Shown here piece after piece: positions 1 through 11,200 of a stretch of DNA of 64,000 bases (position 1 is the stretch's first letter; each line of letters starts with the position of its first letter). Below the pieces are notes generated by a model. It did not search any database. It was not told the DNA's origin and saw only the letters and a program-made list of their open reading frames with translations. The translations under genes and the position numbers were made by a program. The stretch is from Paramacrobiotus metropolitanus (taxonomy: Eukaryota > Tardigrada > Eutardigrada > Parachela > Macrobiotidae), in assembly GCF_019649055.1 (NCBI RefSeq), contig NW_026570277.1, positions 248,001 to 312,000 on the forward strand. The letters run 5' to 3'.

Positions 1-1073
1 ACATCAGCCATTAATAATCGATACATATGATGGGAAAACGTGATAACTGAGAGAGGGATGAATCGCGTCTTGTATGTTTATCTCAATTTCTCTACATCGC
101 ACGGGCGGGCACAGACAGCCGTTCTGTCGCGAGAGAAACAGAACACGCAAATCATTTTAGCTCGCTCTCTCTTTCATTTGCAAATGCATACAGTCTGTAC
201 AAAATGTCATGCTGCAGGCCGTTCTAATTAAGTACACGTAGCTAGCAAGCAATCATGAACGCCAGACAAGTTCCAAAGTTCGTGCAGAAAGGGCGCCGGT
301 TTTTTTGTAATAACAGTGAAGGTTCTCATGCACCCATATGAAATAACTAAACTAAGCCGGCACCAATGTACGCTTAAAAGTTCAAAAAATGTTAAAACAT
401 CGCTAACCACCCTGCTAGGTCTAGCAAAGTGTGGGCAATGACAAAAATTGCTCAAACGCGGTCCGCTACCATAAGTACCATTGCAGTCTAAAATTGGGTC
501 TGTGGCTCTTTGTGTTTATCTATACTTCGCAACACTACATGTAAAGTGTTACAAAAGCGCGGCTTTACTTATGAGTTATAACTGCCCTTTTCTCTTCAAA
601 AATGATCCGTAGCGTTTTTATAATAGTTTACAACAAATTAACAATATGGTTGCTCTTCCGGTACGAAACCGTTTGTCGTCAGTAACACGGAGGGAGTGTA
701 ACCAGGTAATGGCAGGTATGTTTAACTAGCGTTACAGTTGTCAACTTTATGAATAAATAAACAATTATGTTACTTAAAAATTAAATAAAATCATGAGCAC
801 TTACAATAATAGCTTTCTATTGGTAAGTACTAAGTAGTAACACTAAACATACAGCTAGTACTGGTACCGTTATAAGTTGATTTGTTATTAACGTTAAGCC
901 AGTGGTCAATTTACGTAGTTGTTTTGGACTGTCTTACATCAGTTACTTATAACCAGCGTTTTTGCGGAATGTGTATGCTTCAACGAGGTTATAATTATAT
1001 GTATATGTTATCGAGGAGAGAAAATGGGGATGTATATTCTTTATTGTGTACGCTTTATCGAGGGAAAATATAT
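1..1073. other. Left flank of element A, no gene recognised
   Basis: This AT-rich stretch holds only short reading frames on either strand, with no recognisable domain. It ends at the ATAT target duplication (1070-1073) of element A and resumes after 14003, so it was contiguous with the 14.0-15.5 kb DNA before the insertion. Confidence 0.5.
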
Positions 1074-1567
1074 TGACATGCTATACGGAAGATGCACTAC
1101 ATCTACCGTACTAGATGACCATCCAAACTCAGCAGATAAAGTGGGAAATAAATACTCTGAACTATTTCTTATGCCTAATCCACAGATAACTAGTAAAACA
1201 CTTTACCAGCTATCCAACTACGTGCACGAATACGATCTGGATGATGTAGTTATCCAGATAATTGTGACTTCCGGTAGGTACACACACTAATGTTTTCGCT
1301 ACAGAAGACACGAGAGCTCTCATAACACAAGTTCTTATTAGCAATTGCAAGTTCACACATCACTTTGGTCTAGACTGACTTTCGCTATCAAAAACAGATG
1401 ATCATTTCTCTGCTTATACATGGGAAAGTTAGCAAAACGTAAAACAGCGCCGACGTCATTATACGGCGCATACAATCGACCAATTAGTAAGCTCAAAACG
1501 GAAGAAACAGCCATGTACTTTACCAGATAAGTACATAAGAAAGGCGTACGTTACTCATGTGACGTTA
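1074..1567 (-). repeat. 3' LTR of element A
   Basis: The same sequence recurs at 13506-13999 with a constant offset of 12432 bases. On the plus strand it runs from TGACATGC to GTGACGTTA. A reading frame of about 70 codons crosses it on the plus strand, antisense to the element, and is present in both copies only because the LTRs are identical. Confidence 0.95.
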
Positions 1568-1574
1568 CCCCCGC
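1568..1574 (-). other. Polypurine-tract candidate of element A
   Basis: On the minus strand GCGGGGG directly precedes the 3' LTR, the position where plus-strand DNA synthesis is primed in LTR elements. It is short for a polypurine tract. Confidence 0.5.
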
Positions 1575-1735
1575 ATTTAAACGGTTTCCGTCCGCGGGAA
1601 CCAACAATACAAAAAACAAAACAAAGCTACCTCCCCTTGGGAGCCTCATCCGCGTAATCGTGTCCAGGGGGACATCCTTGCCGTTCTTCCGAAGATACCG
1701 CTATCCCATCCACCGCTTTGCCGTACATCTGGACT

Positions 1736-3629
1736 TCACAGGCGCTCCAGATCGCTCAGTGCGAACGCCGCGTCCGTCCAACCCTCTCGCGCTTCCTTCA
1801 TCCGCTTGGTTGCATCCTGGTTCCCTTGTTCTGCTCGATCCAGGATCTCCATGGCGCGGGTGGTCTCCGGGAGGATATGGAAGGTTGTCGTCGGGGTGGA
1901 TAGGTGAAATGGGGCCAACATCGCTTTCATCTCCGTTCGGTTTTTCTGCAGGGCACGCAGCATATCCAGCTCCAGGATGAGTTTACCCTGGACAATCCGC
2001 GCTGCTCCTCGGATTTTCGGGTCCATGTTATGCCACTTTTCGTAAGTGCATACGATCGGGGTGGTCTTTTCCTTGGTGTGCGGAGTATACTGCGGCAAAC
2101 CGAATCGCAAGGACATTCCATTCACGGTCTGCACAACCGCATGGTACACACGCCAAAACCATGGCGTCATCAAATGCACATTAGGCAATTCCGCCACCAC
2201 CTCCTGAATACGCTTCTTCAGGATATCGCGTTCACGAAGGAAGTCTTGAGCCTCCTTGCTGGTGCTGTTCCCTGCATTTTGACGCGCAGCGTATCCTCCT
2301 GGCTCCGCCTCGCCCTCTACAATTTCTTGCGGGATTAGACGAGCCGTTGAACGCGGATTGAATGCAACCTGGTCAAACTGGTAGGAAATCAGGTATGGCA
2401 CCTTATCCATGAGGTCCATATAATCGACCACAAACTCCACAAGTCCTGCCATCTTCTGGAGTGACGCAGCGATAATGGTCGACGTCAGAGATCGACCCTG
2501 TCCTGCCGCCACACGTCTATAGCGCACCATCCGATAAACTGCTTTCTGAAAGCTAAGCAGTTTGTCCAGTGCGATGTCATCACAGTTCACATCCAAGTAC
2601 GGATCCGTCTGGTACTGCTTATGCTGTTTCCATTGCTCGTAGGAAGTTGAATACGTGGGATTCACTTCATCCACGTATTTCGACAACTCCTTCAGCATCG
2701 TGAAGAAATCTTCCCAGGCCGTTCTTTGCAGATGATTCATGGCAAGGACGTTAAAGTCCTTGTCAGTCGACACTTCTCGGAGTCCACGCAGAACGGCCAT
2801 TACTGCAGGGACTGCTGTTACGAAATCGTCATTCTCGCCAATTGACGGGTAAGGCTGCTGTTCCAAGATTGCCAACATCCCTCCCTCTTTCAGGCGCTGC
2901 TCTTCGAGACCAGTCAAAACTGAGGGATCCTTGAAAAAGTGTGCCGTCATCAAGGCATTGGTGCTCATGGAAACTGATTTTTCCATGAGTAACGCTGGTT
3001 GCTGTGAAGCAGAGGACTCCAGTGCGATCTTGTTCGTGTTACCCGTAACACGGAACTTCAGCACTTCACCACTATCCCCGCTCACTTCAAGGAGCTGCAC
3101 TTCATCCTGTCAAACACAACACTGTATGTGACAATGTTAATGTGCCGTTATTAACATGTTTAAGAATTCATATGCACTGTACATGCAGGAAACATGATGT
3201 TCATGAAATCATGAATAAACTGCTGTACCTGGAATCGTACCTTCTTCTTCACCGCCAACTGTTTCACAGATCCCACTTCGATCTGCGAAAACTGGCTCAC
3301 CACTTCGACACGCGCTTCATCAGCCATCACCGACGGTCGGGGCACTCCGCGTCCTCGTCCAGCGATCTGTACACACAGTACACTGTAACGCTCATTCTGT
3401 GCACAGTGTTAAAACTGTACACACACAACGTAAATGGGGACTTCAGAAAACGAGTTTTTCTGAATCATCTACATACCGATCCTTGCTTCACAGGCACCAC
3501 ATCAGGAACTTTGTCTTCCTGATCCTCCAGCTGCCACAAACGCTGATAGTGGCCATCGTCATCTTCCAGGTTCTCCTTAATTGGGACCATCACATGCTGA
3601 GGAACTCGGCCAAATCTGGTTCGTAACAT
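1736..3629 (-). CDS. Spliced third gene of element A, unknown function
   Basis: I read three exons on the minus strand: 3629-3477 (ATG start), 3366-3229 and 3106-1736. They are joined by two small introns of 110 and 122 nt (3476-3367 and 3228-3107) with GTATGT/CAG and GTACAG/CAG ends. Both introns are phase 0 and the exon lengths are whole codons, giving about 553 residues. The intron before exon 3 contains an in-frame stop, so exon 3 needs splicing or a non-ATG start. The protein is charged and largely helical-looking, with no signal peptide or membrane segment, so it is not a recognisable envelope despite lying where env would be. No family is recognised. It could be a structural or regulatory accessory protein made from a spliced subgenomic RNA. 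Confidence 0.68.
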
Positions 3630-4523
3630 CTTACGGGAATCCAGATTTTCACCACAAATTCAGCACTAACTGACACAAACTTCAGAAACTGCAGATCTCA
3701 GAAACACTATTTCTAAGATCGCTCACCGCAAGATATCGAAATTTCAAAAACACTCGAAAATTTTCGCAGTTAATTTAAAACTGAGAAACCAAAGTTCTTC
3801 GCATTGACAGAACACACACTGAAACACTGAACTTGAGTTCGGCGTGCAACAGGTTAAGTTTTTTCGCTGCACGTGCTTCAGCATGGCCAAGCATATGACT
3901 CATACGCTTTGTGCCCTAATTACTGGTGCCTTTTTCTCCCCTTTACTCGTACAACTCCTTGTACATCTTTCTGATGTACAATAGTTACTGTACTTACAAT
4001 GGTTTTTTCAACTGCTTTATTTTCACAAATTCTTTTCTTTTCGTGAATGACATTTGCATTTCTTTCTTTCCTACAGTACTGTATGTGTAGCACTACTGCA
4101 CATAATATTTCCGGTATTTTTGATTTTGGCTATGTATGTACAACTTTCTACATACATATCGACACAACCAACTTCATTCACGGTTAACTTTTATTAATCA
4201 ACATTTTCTTGGTTAATTCAACCAATAACCGCAAGCACAGAATCGAACAAAAGCACAAAATTGAACTAACATTTCTCATTGTTAGTTAAACAACAAGTGC
4301 GACAATGGATTAGCTTTTCCCCAGCGCAAGGTTATTATACCAAACAACAACCATCAAAGAGCAACCATAATTCGAATTAATTCCACAATAATTCGCCAAT
4401 TGTTAAACCACAATTTCAGATTAGAACCAAATAACGGAAAATCAATTTACGATTTAACGGGATATCGTAAAATTAAACACCGCCAAAAATCCGCGCATAA
4501 TCTACTTTACCGATAAAGTAGAT
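3630..4523. other. Non-coding spacer in element A with hairpin after the RGG ORF
   Basis: No coding region is seen. An 11-bp perfect hairpin (arms 4499-4509 and 4514-4524, loop CCGA) sits directly after the RGG ORF stop codon on the minus strand, where it could affect RNA 3' processing or stability. Short repeats around ACATAC occur at 4080-4170. Confidence 0.45.
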
Positions 4524-5135
4524 TTAAACCGGATCCAACATATACTCATCATCCAATTCCTCCTGTTCCTGCTGTTGATTGCCCTGCGCCGGCGGCGCGG
4601 TCAACACATTATCGCGGAACGTCGCCCATTCCAGCCATCCCAAGTTCGGTGGGGCCAGTTCCGGCTGGCGATACCACCGTGACAAGGCAATGTACCGCTG
4701 ATGGTACGTATAAGTATCCCACTGGTCCTTCGGCGGTAGCAGATCGTACGCGTCCACTGGAGCCGGTGGAACCACTGGAGCTTCCTGATCCACCACTGCC
4801 GGAGCATCATTCAGGTTTCCCGGTCCTTGAATAGGTCCCGCAGCAACAACCAACTGATTGTTTGGTCCGTTAGGCTGGGCCTCCGCTGGCGGCTGATTAC
4901 GACGTGGAGCACTTCCACCACGTCCTCCTTGACCGCCATTGCCCCCGCGGTTCGCAAACTGACCGCGATTTCCATTCCCGTGACCATTGTTGCCGAGATT
5001 GCGATCGAATCCCAGATCCTGTCGCTGCCGAGCGTGGCGAGCGTTCCACCGTCCACGGCGGTTCGGCCCATGGATCGCCAATTCCAACATGTTATACAGG
5101 GAACGATCCGACATGGTGATTACAATAGCCACCAT
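4524..5135 (-). CDS. RGG/Gly-Asn-rich accessory ORF of element A
   Basis: A 203-codon frame starting at an ATG, with a second in-frame ATG at residue 8. The N-terminal half carries Arg-rich and G-N/R-G-G repeats (about residues 25-85), typical of RNA-binding low-complexity segments. The middle is Pro/Val/Ala-rich, and the C-terminus has aromatic residues followed by an acidic EEQ-type tail. It lies 158 nt after the gag-pol stop and in a different frame, so expression probably needs a spliced RNA. No catalytic motif is visible. It could be an RNA chaperone or nucleocapsid-like accessory, but this rests on composition only. Confidence 0.55.
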   Translation of the reverse strand: MVAIVITMSDRSLYNMLELAIHGPNRRGRWNARHARQRQDLGFDRNLGNNGHGNGNRGQFANRGGNGGQGGRGGSAPRRNQPPAEAQPNGPNNQLVVAAGPIQGPGNLNDAPAVVDQEAPVVPPAPVDAYDLLPPKDQWDTYTYHQRYIALSRWYRQPELAPPNLGWLEWATFRDNVLTAPPAQGNQQQEQEELDDEYMLDPV

Positions 5136-5293
5136 ACTTTACACGCAAAATAACGCCAACATACAAAAATTCAAGTTATTCGACAAACTTGAAATGCTAC
5201 GAAAAGCAAATGTAGACTTTTGAAACTGGAATGCCACTTAGCACCGGTTTTATAGTCCACCGCATCTTCACTCGTACTTCACTTCGTACAACT

Positions 5294-8200
5294 CTATTGT
5301 ACGAATGGCTTCGGTGGCACTACCTTTCGGCCTGAACGAGTCTGCTGCACCGGTGCAGACTGCTCACCAGGTACAACCAATCCAGGGCCTGACTGTTTGC
5401 CAACTTTCTTCTCATTCCTGGTATCAGGTTTAACCTTGACATCGTCCTCAAGATCATCTTGATCAAGATCATCCGTCTGATCTTGACATTCACTGACCTT
5501 GACTCCCATTTTCCGATGTTTATGAGAAAAATCATACACAGTTTCATCGGTTTTTGGCTCTTCCGGCGCCACATAATTGTGCGCCAGCCTGGGATTATAC
5601 TTCCGCATACGTTCAGCATGTACGCGATCTATCCTGGGCTTGCCTCCTCTGAGAGATTTAACTAGATAATTTACGCCATCTAGTTTCTCCAGGACTTCAT
5701 AACCGGTAATCCACAAGTCACAGAATTTCATGAGCTTCCCCGGAAGTCTCTTTTTCTCTCGCAACATGACAATGTCTCCCTTTTTGAAGGTTTCATTGCT
5801 GCGTTGCGAATCGTAGCGCGCTTTATCTCGATTCTTACGCATCAATTCGCCAGTTCTTGCAACCTGGATAGCGTCACCCAACGCATCCTGGATTTGCTGG
5901 CTATACTGGTAAATAGGAATCTCGAAATTCCTATCAGCTTCGGGAATAAAATTGTTAATAGGCAGGCGTATTTCGCGACCATACATCAACATGGCCGGTG
6001 TGAAGCCTGTACTAGAATTCAGCGTAGTATTAAATGCAAGGCACAATGCTGGGATGAAGTTATCCCAGTCGTCTTGTTTGGATGAAACGTATTTGCTTAT
6101 CGCTTTATTGAATTCCCCGATACGTTTCTCAACCATGCCATTTGCCTGCTGGTGATGGCTGGTAATGGGGATATGCGCAATCCCCATTAAACCTGCCAGC
6201 TCTTTAAACATTTCGCTCATAAAGTTAGTTCCCTGATCAGACACTAACTTCTCCATACATCCGTAAACGGAAATTACCCGGCGGAATAAAAAGTCAGCCA
6301 CCGTAAACTTGTCATTTTTGGCAACCGCCTCCGCAATGACGAACTTGCTCCCGTAATCCTGCGCTACAATCAGGTGGCGATTACCTGATTTCGACAGCGG
6401 AAGCGAAGAATCAACATCGATAGCCCATACTAAACGCGGGTTTGCCGAAGGAACCGTCTGTTCAAACCCTGCTGGAGCTCTGTTCAGCGGGTTCCTTCTT
6501 TGGCACGCATCGCATGTGCGACAGTACTTGACCACGAATTCTCGCATTTTTGGCCAATACAATGAGTCTGCCATTTTTGCATACATTACATCCGGGCCCA
6601 GATGTGCGGCATAAGGCACATCGTGGTTCTCATGTGCCATTTGCAACCGCCACTGGGTAGGCACATAGAACAAGTATACGTAACCGTCGTTGTGAACACG
6701 GCGGTAATACAGCACACCATCCCGTAACACAAGACACCTCAATGTTTTTCGTTGACGATTAGTCATCGTTTGAGTCGGATCATTCAGAAGTCTAATCCAG
6801 TTCTGAATCTGTTCATCCTTCTCCTGCTGTTCAATCCAGAATTTCGCTTGATCTGGTTTAAAAAATTCGAATTGTTCAGTTTTCTTCATCCCAAGAGCTT
6901 CGTGATTTAGCATATTCATATGCTGATACAGCTCGATCTGATTTACCACCATAGTTTTACACTGTTTGATTTTCTGATTATTCCAGTTTGGCAGATAATC
7001 TGGAATATCGCAAGAAGCTGCTGAATCGGGCTCATTAGGTACGATGCCTTCGTTTCTTGACAAAGCATCTGCCACAACGTTTTCCTTTCCCTTAATGTAC
7101 TTCTGGATCATGTCGTATTCCTGACACATTATCGCCCATCTTCCCAATCTACCTCCTGCATCCTTCATACTCTTCATGTACTGAAGTGCAGAGTGATCGG
7201 TGTAAACTTCGAACTTATGCCCTGACAGGTAATGTCTCCACTTTTTGAGAGCTGAAACCAGAGCAAAGCACTCTAGTTCTGTCGGGTAGTAGTTCTGCTT
7301 CTGGATTGGTTTTAACTGAGTACTCATGTACTCAATTGGCTTCCAATCACTGCCAATCAACTGCTTCATTACAGCACCTACTGCAACACCTGAAGCATCG
7401 ATATACAGCTGAATCGGGGCTTCGGGATCATATCTGGCCAGAACTGGAGCATTACACAATGCGTTTTTGATATCCTGCACTGCAGCCTCCTGCTCCGGGC
7501 CCCATTTCCATGGTACATTCGCTCGAATCAGGCGAGTGTAAGGTTCGGCCCGTGCTGCATAATTCTCAATGAATCTCCGATAGAATCCAGCCATCCCATT
7601 GAAGCGCTGGATGTCCTTGACATTTCGGAATGGACCAAAATTCATTACTGCCTTTACCTTATCTGGATCTGTGTGGATTCCCTCTGCATCCACAACATGT
7701 CCCAAAAAAGTAAGCGACTCTTGGAAAAACTCACATTTCTCCAGGTTAATTGTCCAGCCTGCCGCACCAAGGCGGGCGAACACTTCGTCCAAATCCTTCT
7801 GATGCTGTTCTTTGGTGAAAGAGAACACAATAATGTCGTCGACAAAAACGAATGCGATGACACCTTTTAGGTTTCCCAGCGTCATGTCCATAGCCCTTTG
7901 AAAGGCGGTAGGACCGTCTTTGATTCCGAAAGGCAAAACTTTGAATTGGTAAGCACATTCTTCACCAATCATTGTGGCTTTATGTTTATCGGACTCTTTT
8001 AACCGAATCTGCCAAAAGCCTGCTTTTAGATCTATCTTCGAGAAGTATTTCGCAGTTCCCAGTCTGCTTAGGATATCATCAATCCTAGGCATCGGGTAAC
8101 TGGAACCTTCGAGACAATTGTTCAGTTTTTTGAAATCAACTGTAACTCTTTTTTCAGTGGTCATTTTCTTCGGTATCAAGCAGATCGGAAACCCCCAAGC

Positions 8201-11200
8201 ACTCGTTGTGGGTTCAATTATTCCGTCAGCCTGCATTTCCGCCGTTTTCTCACGCAGAAATCTCTTATCTGCGTAACTAGTACGGTACGGAGGAAGTCGG
8301 ATAGGAGCATGAGAACCCGTAATTATCGGATGTTCATACAACTTGCAACATCCGATCGGCCGTTCTTTGCTCGGGACAATTACGCAATGCGTGCGCAACA
8401 AGCGAAGCAGTGCTTCCCGCTCCGGTTCAGTTGCTTTGGAACTAATCTTTATAGTTCTGATAAGCTGTTCCTGTTCGGGTGTCACTGATGGATCATCTAC
8501 TGTTTCCATATTTAGCATTTCCGCTTCAGTTTTGTTAACCGCTTCTGGATCAACAGTGGATAAATGCCCTGTTACTGCATCATAGGCTTCCACCTCTCCC
8601 AGTGGTACAGTACGCTCAATGACTTGTGGTTCGAATGACAGGTTAGTTACACAAACCTGTATTTTGCCATTTGTTTGTACTCGTACTATACCAGACTCGG
8701 GAATGATTTTGGTTTCTTTCTCTTCATCGGGAAAGAACATCGCTAATTCCTGCAGTTCTTCTCTTTCCGATAATTTCATTTTTCGAAAATCCCTTACTTC
8801 TGCAGTTACCCATATGGATTGAAAAGGTTTTATGCACACTTGTTTTTTCGGAAAAACTTCAATTCTGTGCATTTCTGCCTTTTTAGCGCTTGCAGTTTTA
8901 TCTGGATTTTTAATTCCAGATTTTTCCTCTGCAATTTCGGCCTCTCTGACCCAATCGGAAACGTTATCTTGTTCCCAATTTTTAGACAATGGGAGGACTT
9001 CCATGTCATCCTCGCATTCCTGCGATGATGTCACTTCATTAGACTTCGGCTTCTTTTGTACAGTCTCAACCGGTTCGGGAGTGTACATCACTGAGTCTGA
9101 CAGACGTGCCATGGCTGGAGGCTCATTGTCCAGCTTGCGCTGTCTCTCTCTACACTCTGGACAACGTATTTCCATTTCCCGGACCTCATCATGCATGTTG
9201 ATCCAGTAGAAGCGATCTAACATTTCTCCTCTGAAGGTTACCGCGTTAGGAAGTTCACCGGCATGAAACTTCCTATGGTACATCCTCATCAGATCTGGGG
9301 TAAAAGATTTCGGGATGAAAACTCGATTTCTCCCTTTTGGACCCACTCGTTTCCGATACAGAATACCTTGCCACTTCGTGAGTGCGTTCAGTTCATCGCG
9401 CTCGAATGTGGTCATATCTGTATGCTGATTTTCGTACAAATAAATCCACCGATTTGTATCTGGACTACTTCTCTGCTTTGTTCTCCAGAATTTCAAGGAT
9501 TCATAATCTTCGAAACTTGGACCGGATCCTCGGTAGGTTGCATTACCAATATTTTTATTGGTAAATATTACCGATTCCTTTGGCACTGGTTCATCACCCC
9601 CGCATTCAAGCGAACTCTGTGCTGCTTGATTCGGGTGATTGACCTGCGGTTTCCTCATTTCTGGCTTTTTCTTCTGGATTTTCACTTTATCCAGAGCATT
9701 CACATCTGGATATGTTTCTTGTTGATTATCAACACCATCCACTGCATTCAAGACACACTGATAATCTCGATACGAGAGATTAACACATTGTGACTTTGCA
9801 TTTTCATTATTCACTTTTACCGTGCCATAATCGGCTACTTCAAGCATTAACGGCAACGGCAGATGTTTACCAGAATTAACATTTATTCTGGTAGTCAAAT
9901 CTGCCTGCTTCACTGCTTCTGCAAATAATGGTGAATTTCGTACAACAAATACCGATTTGTTGTTGTTTACACCAGTATCTGCATGCGGTACTAAAGTCAT
10001 AGTACTGAAGTCAAAGTAAAAAGGTTTGAATGCCCAAAAGTCAATGCCAAGTAAGATGCAATTCCTCTTACTTCCGTTAGTGACAAATGCCGTGTGCTCG
10101 TACCATACACCGAACATATGTACGTAGAACATCGCAGATAACGGCTCAATTGGGTTTACGTCCGCTATACCTGTTGATAGCACGATATCCTTAACGTGCT
10201 CATCACAACGGTACACTTTCAGTTTCAAAGCTTCGACAACTGACATAGGAATCAAAGACAAACTTGATCCTGTATCTGGCATAACCCGCACATATTCGGT
10301 CTCATTAATCTGTAAGGAGAGATACGCCGCTTGAGCATCCAGAGTAGGGAGGTAATTGATGGGACTTTCTTCGTACTCCACCACATTATCCCGTTTCTCT
10401 GTTGCCATAGCCTGCATTGTGGGATTTGTTTCCACAAATGCCTCTACACATCCTGTTTCCGGTTTGGCTTGAGATTTTCGCATCATGTATTGCTTATTGA
10501 CATGATCGGGCGGCTCTGCCAAAACCGGTTTTGGGGGTGCAGTACTTGCGCATTTCTTGCTCACGTGAGGACCGTGGCATTTAAAACAAATTGCCTGCCC
10601 GTCCGGAAAATACCATTTCGCAAAATCAATTTTGACTCTTAGTTTTAATTCCGAAGACGTGCTCGGCTTCTGATCATCCTTGTGATCTGATTGATCAGTT
10701 TTATTTTGCTGAAACTGATTTGGCTTCATGAACGGCTTTTTCTGATTTGGATTTTGATAATTCGATCCAAAACCTCGGCCATTATTCGGATTATTCCTGC
10801 CATTATTCTTATTGGCGAAATTCCCATTTGCATTATTTGCTTCCCTCTGATTTGGATTATTCTTCCACAATCGTGCTTGCAACTTGAGCCCATTCAGGAA
10901 CGATTCAGTATCCTGAATATCTTGCTCCTCCATGTACGTGTACCAATTATAACGGTACTTTTTCAGTCCCTGTTTCAGGTAGTACGTACGTTCCAGTTCG
11001 CTTAGCTTCAGTTTCTTAAATGAAGTTGTGAACCAATCTACATAGGTATTCGGAGTATCTGTACTCAGAAAATGTTTGCTGCTGATCTTATCTCTCACTG
11101 CCATAAGATCCTTTTCATCTGAGAAATGATTTCTCAGATATTCTTTCCATTTGGACCATGGATCTGATTTGTGCGCTGGATACTTATCTTGGTACCAACT

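Noticed and set aside
919-1290. A 123-codon plus-strand frame crossing the left LTR boundary of element A, with an identical C-terminal part at 13483-13722
   Set aside because: The shared part is LTR sequence read antisense; the identity only reflects the duplicated LTR and there is no domain.
1736-3100. The 454-codon frame as an envelope gene by position
   Set aside because: No signal peptide, hydrophobic fusion segment or membrane anchor is present.
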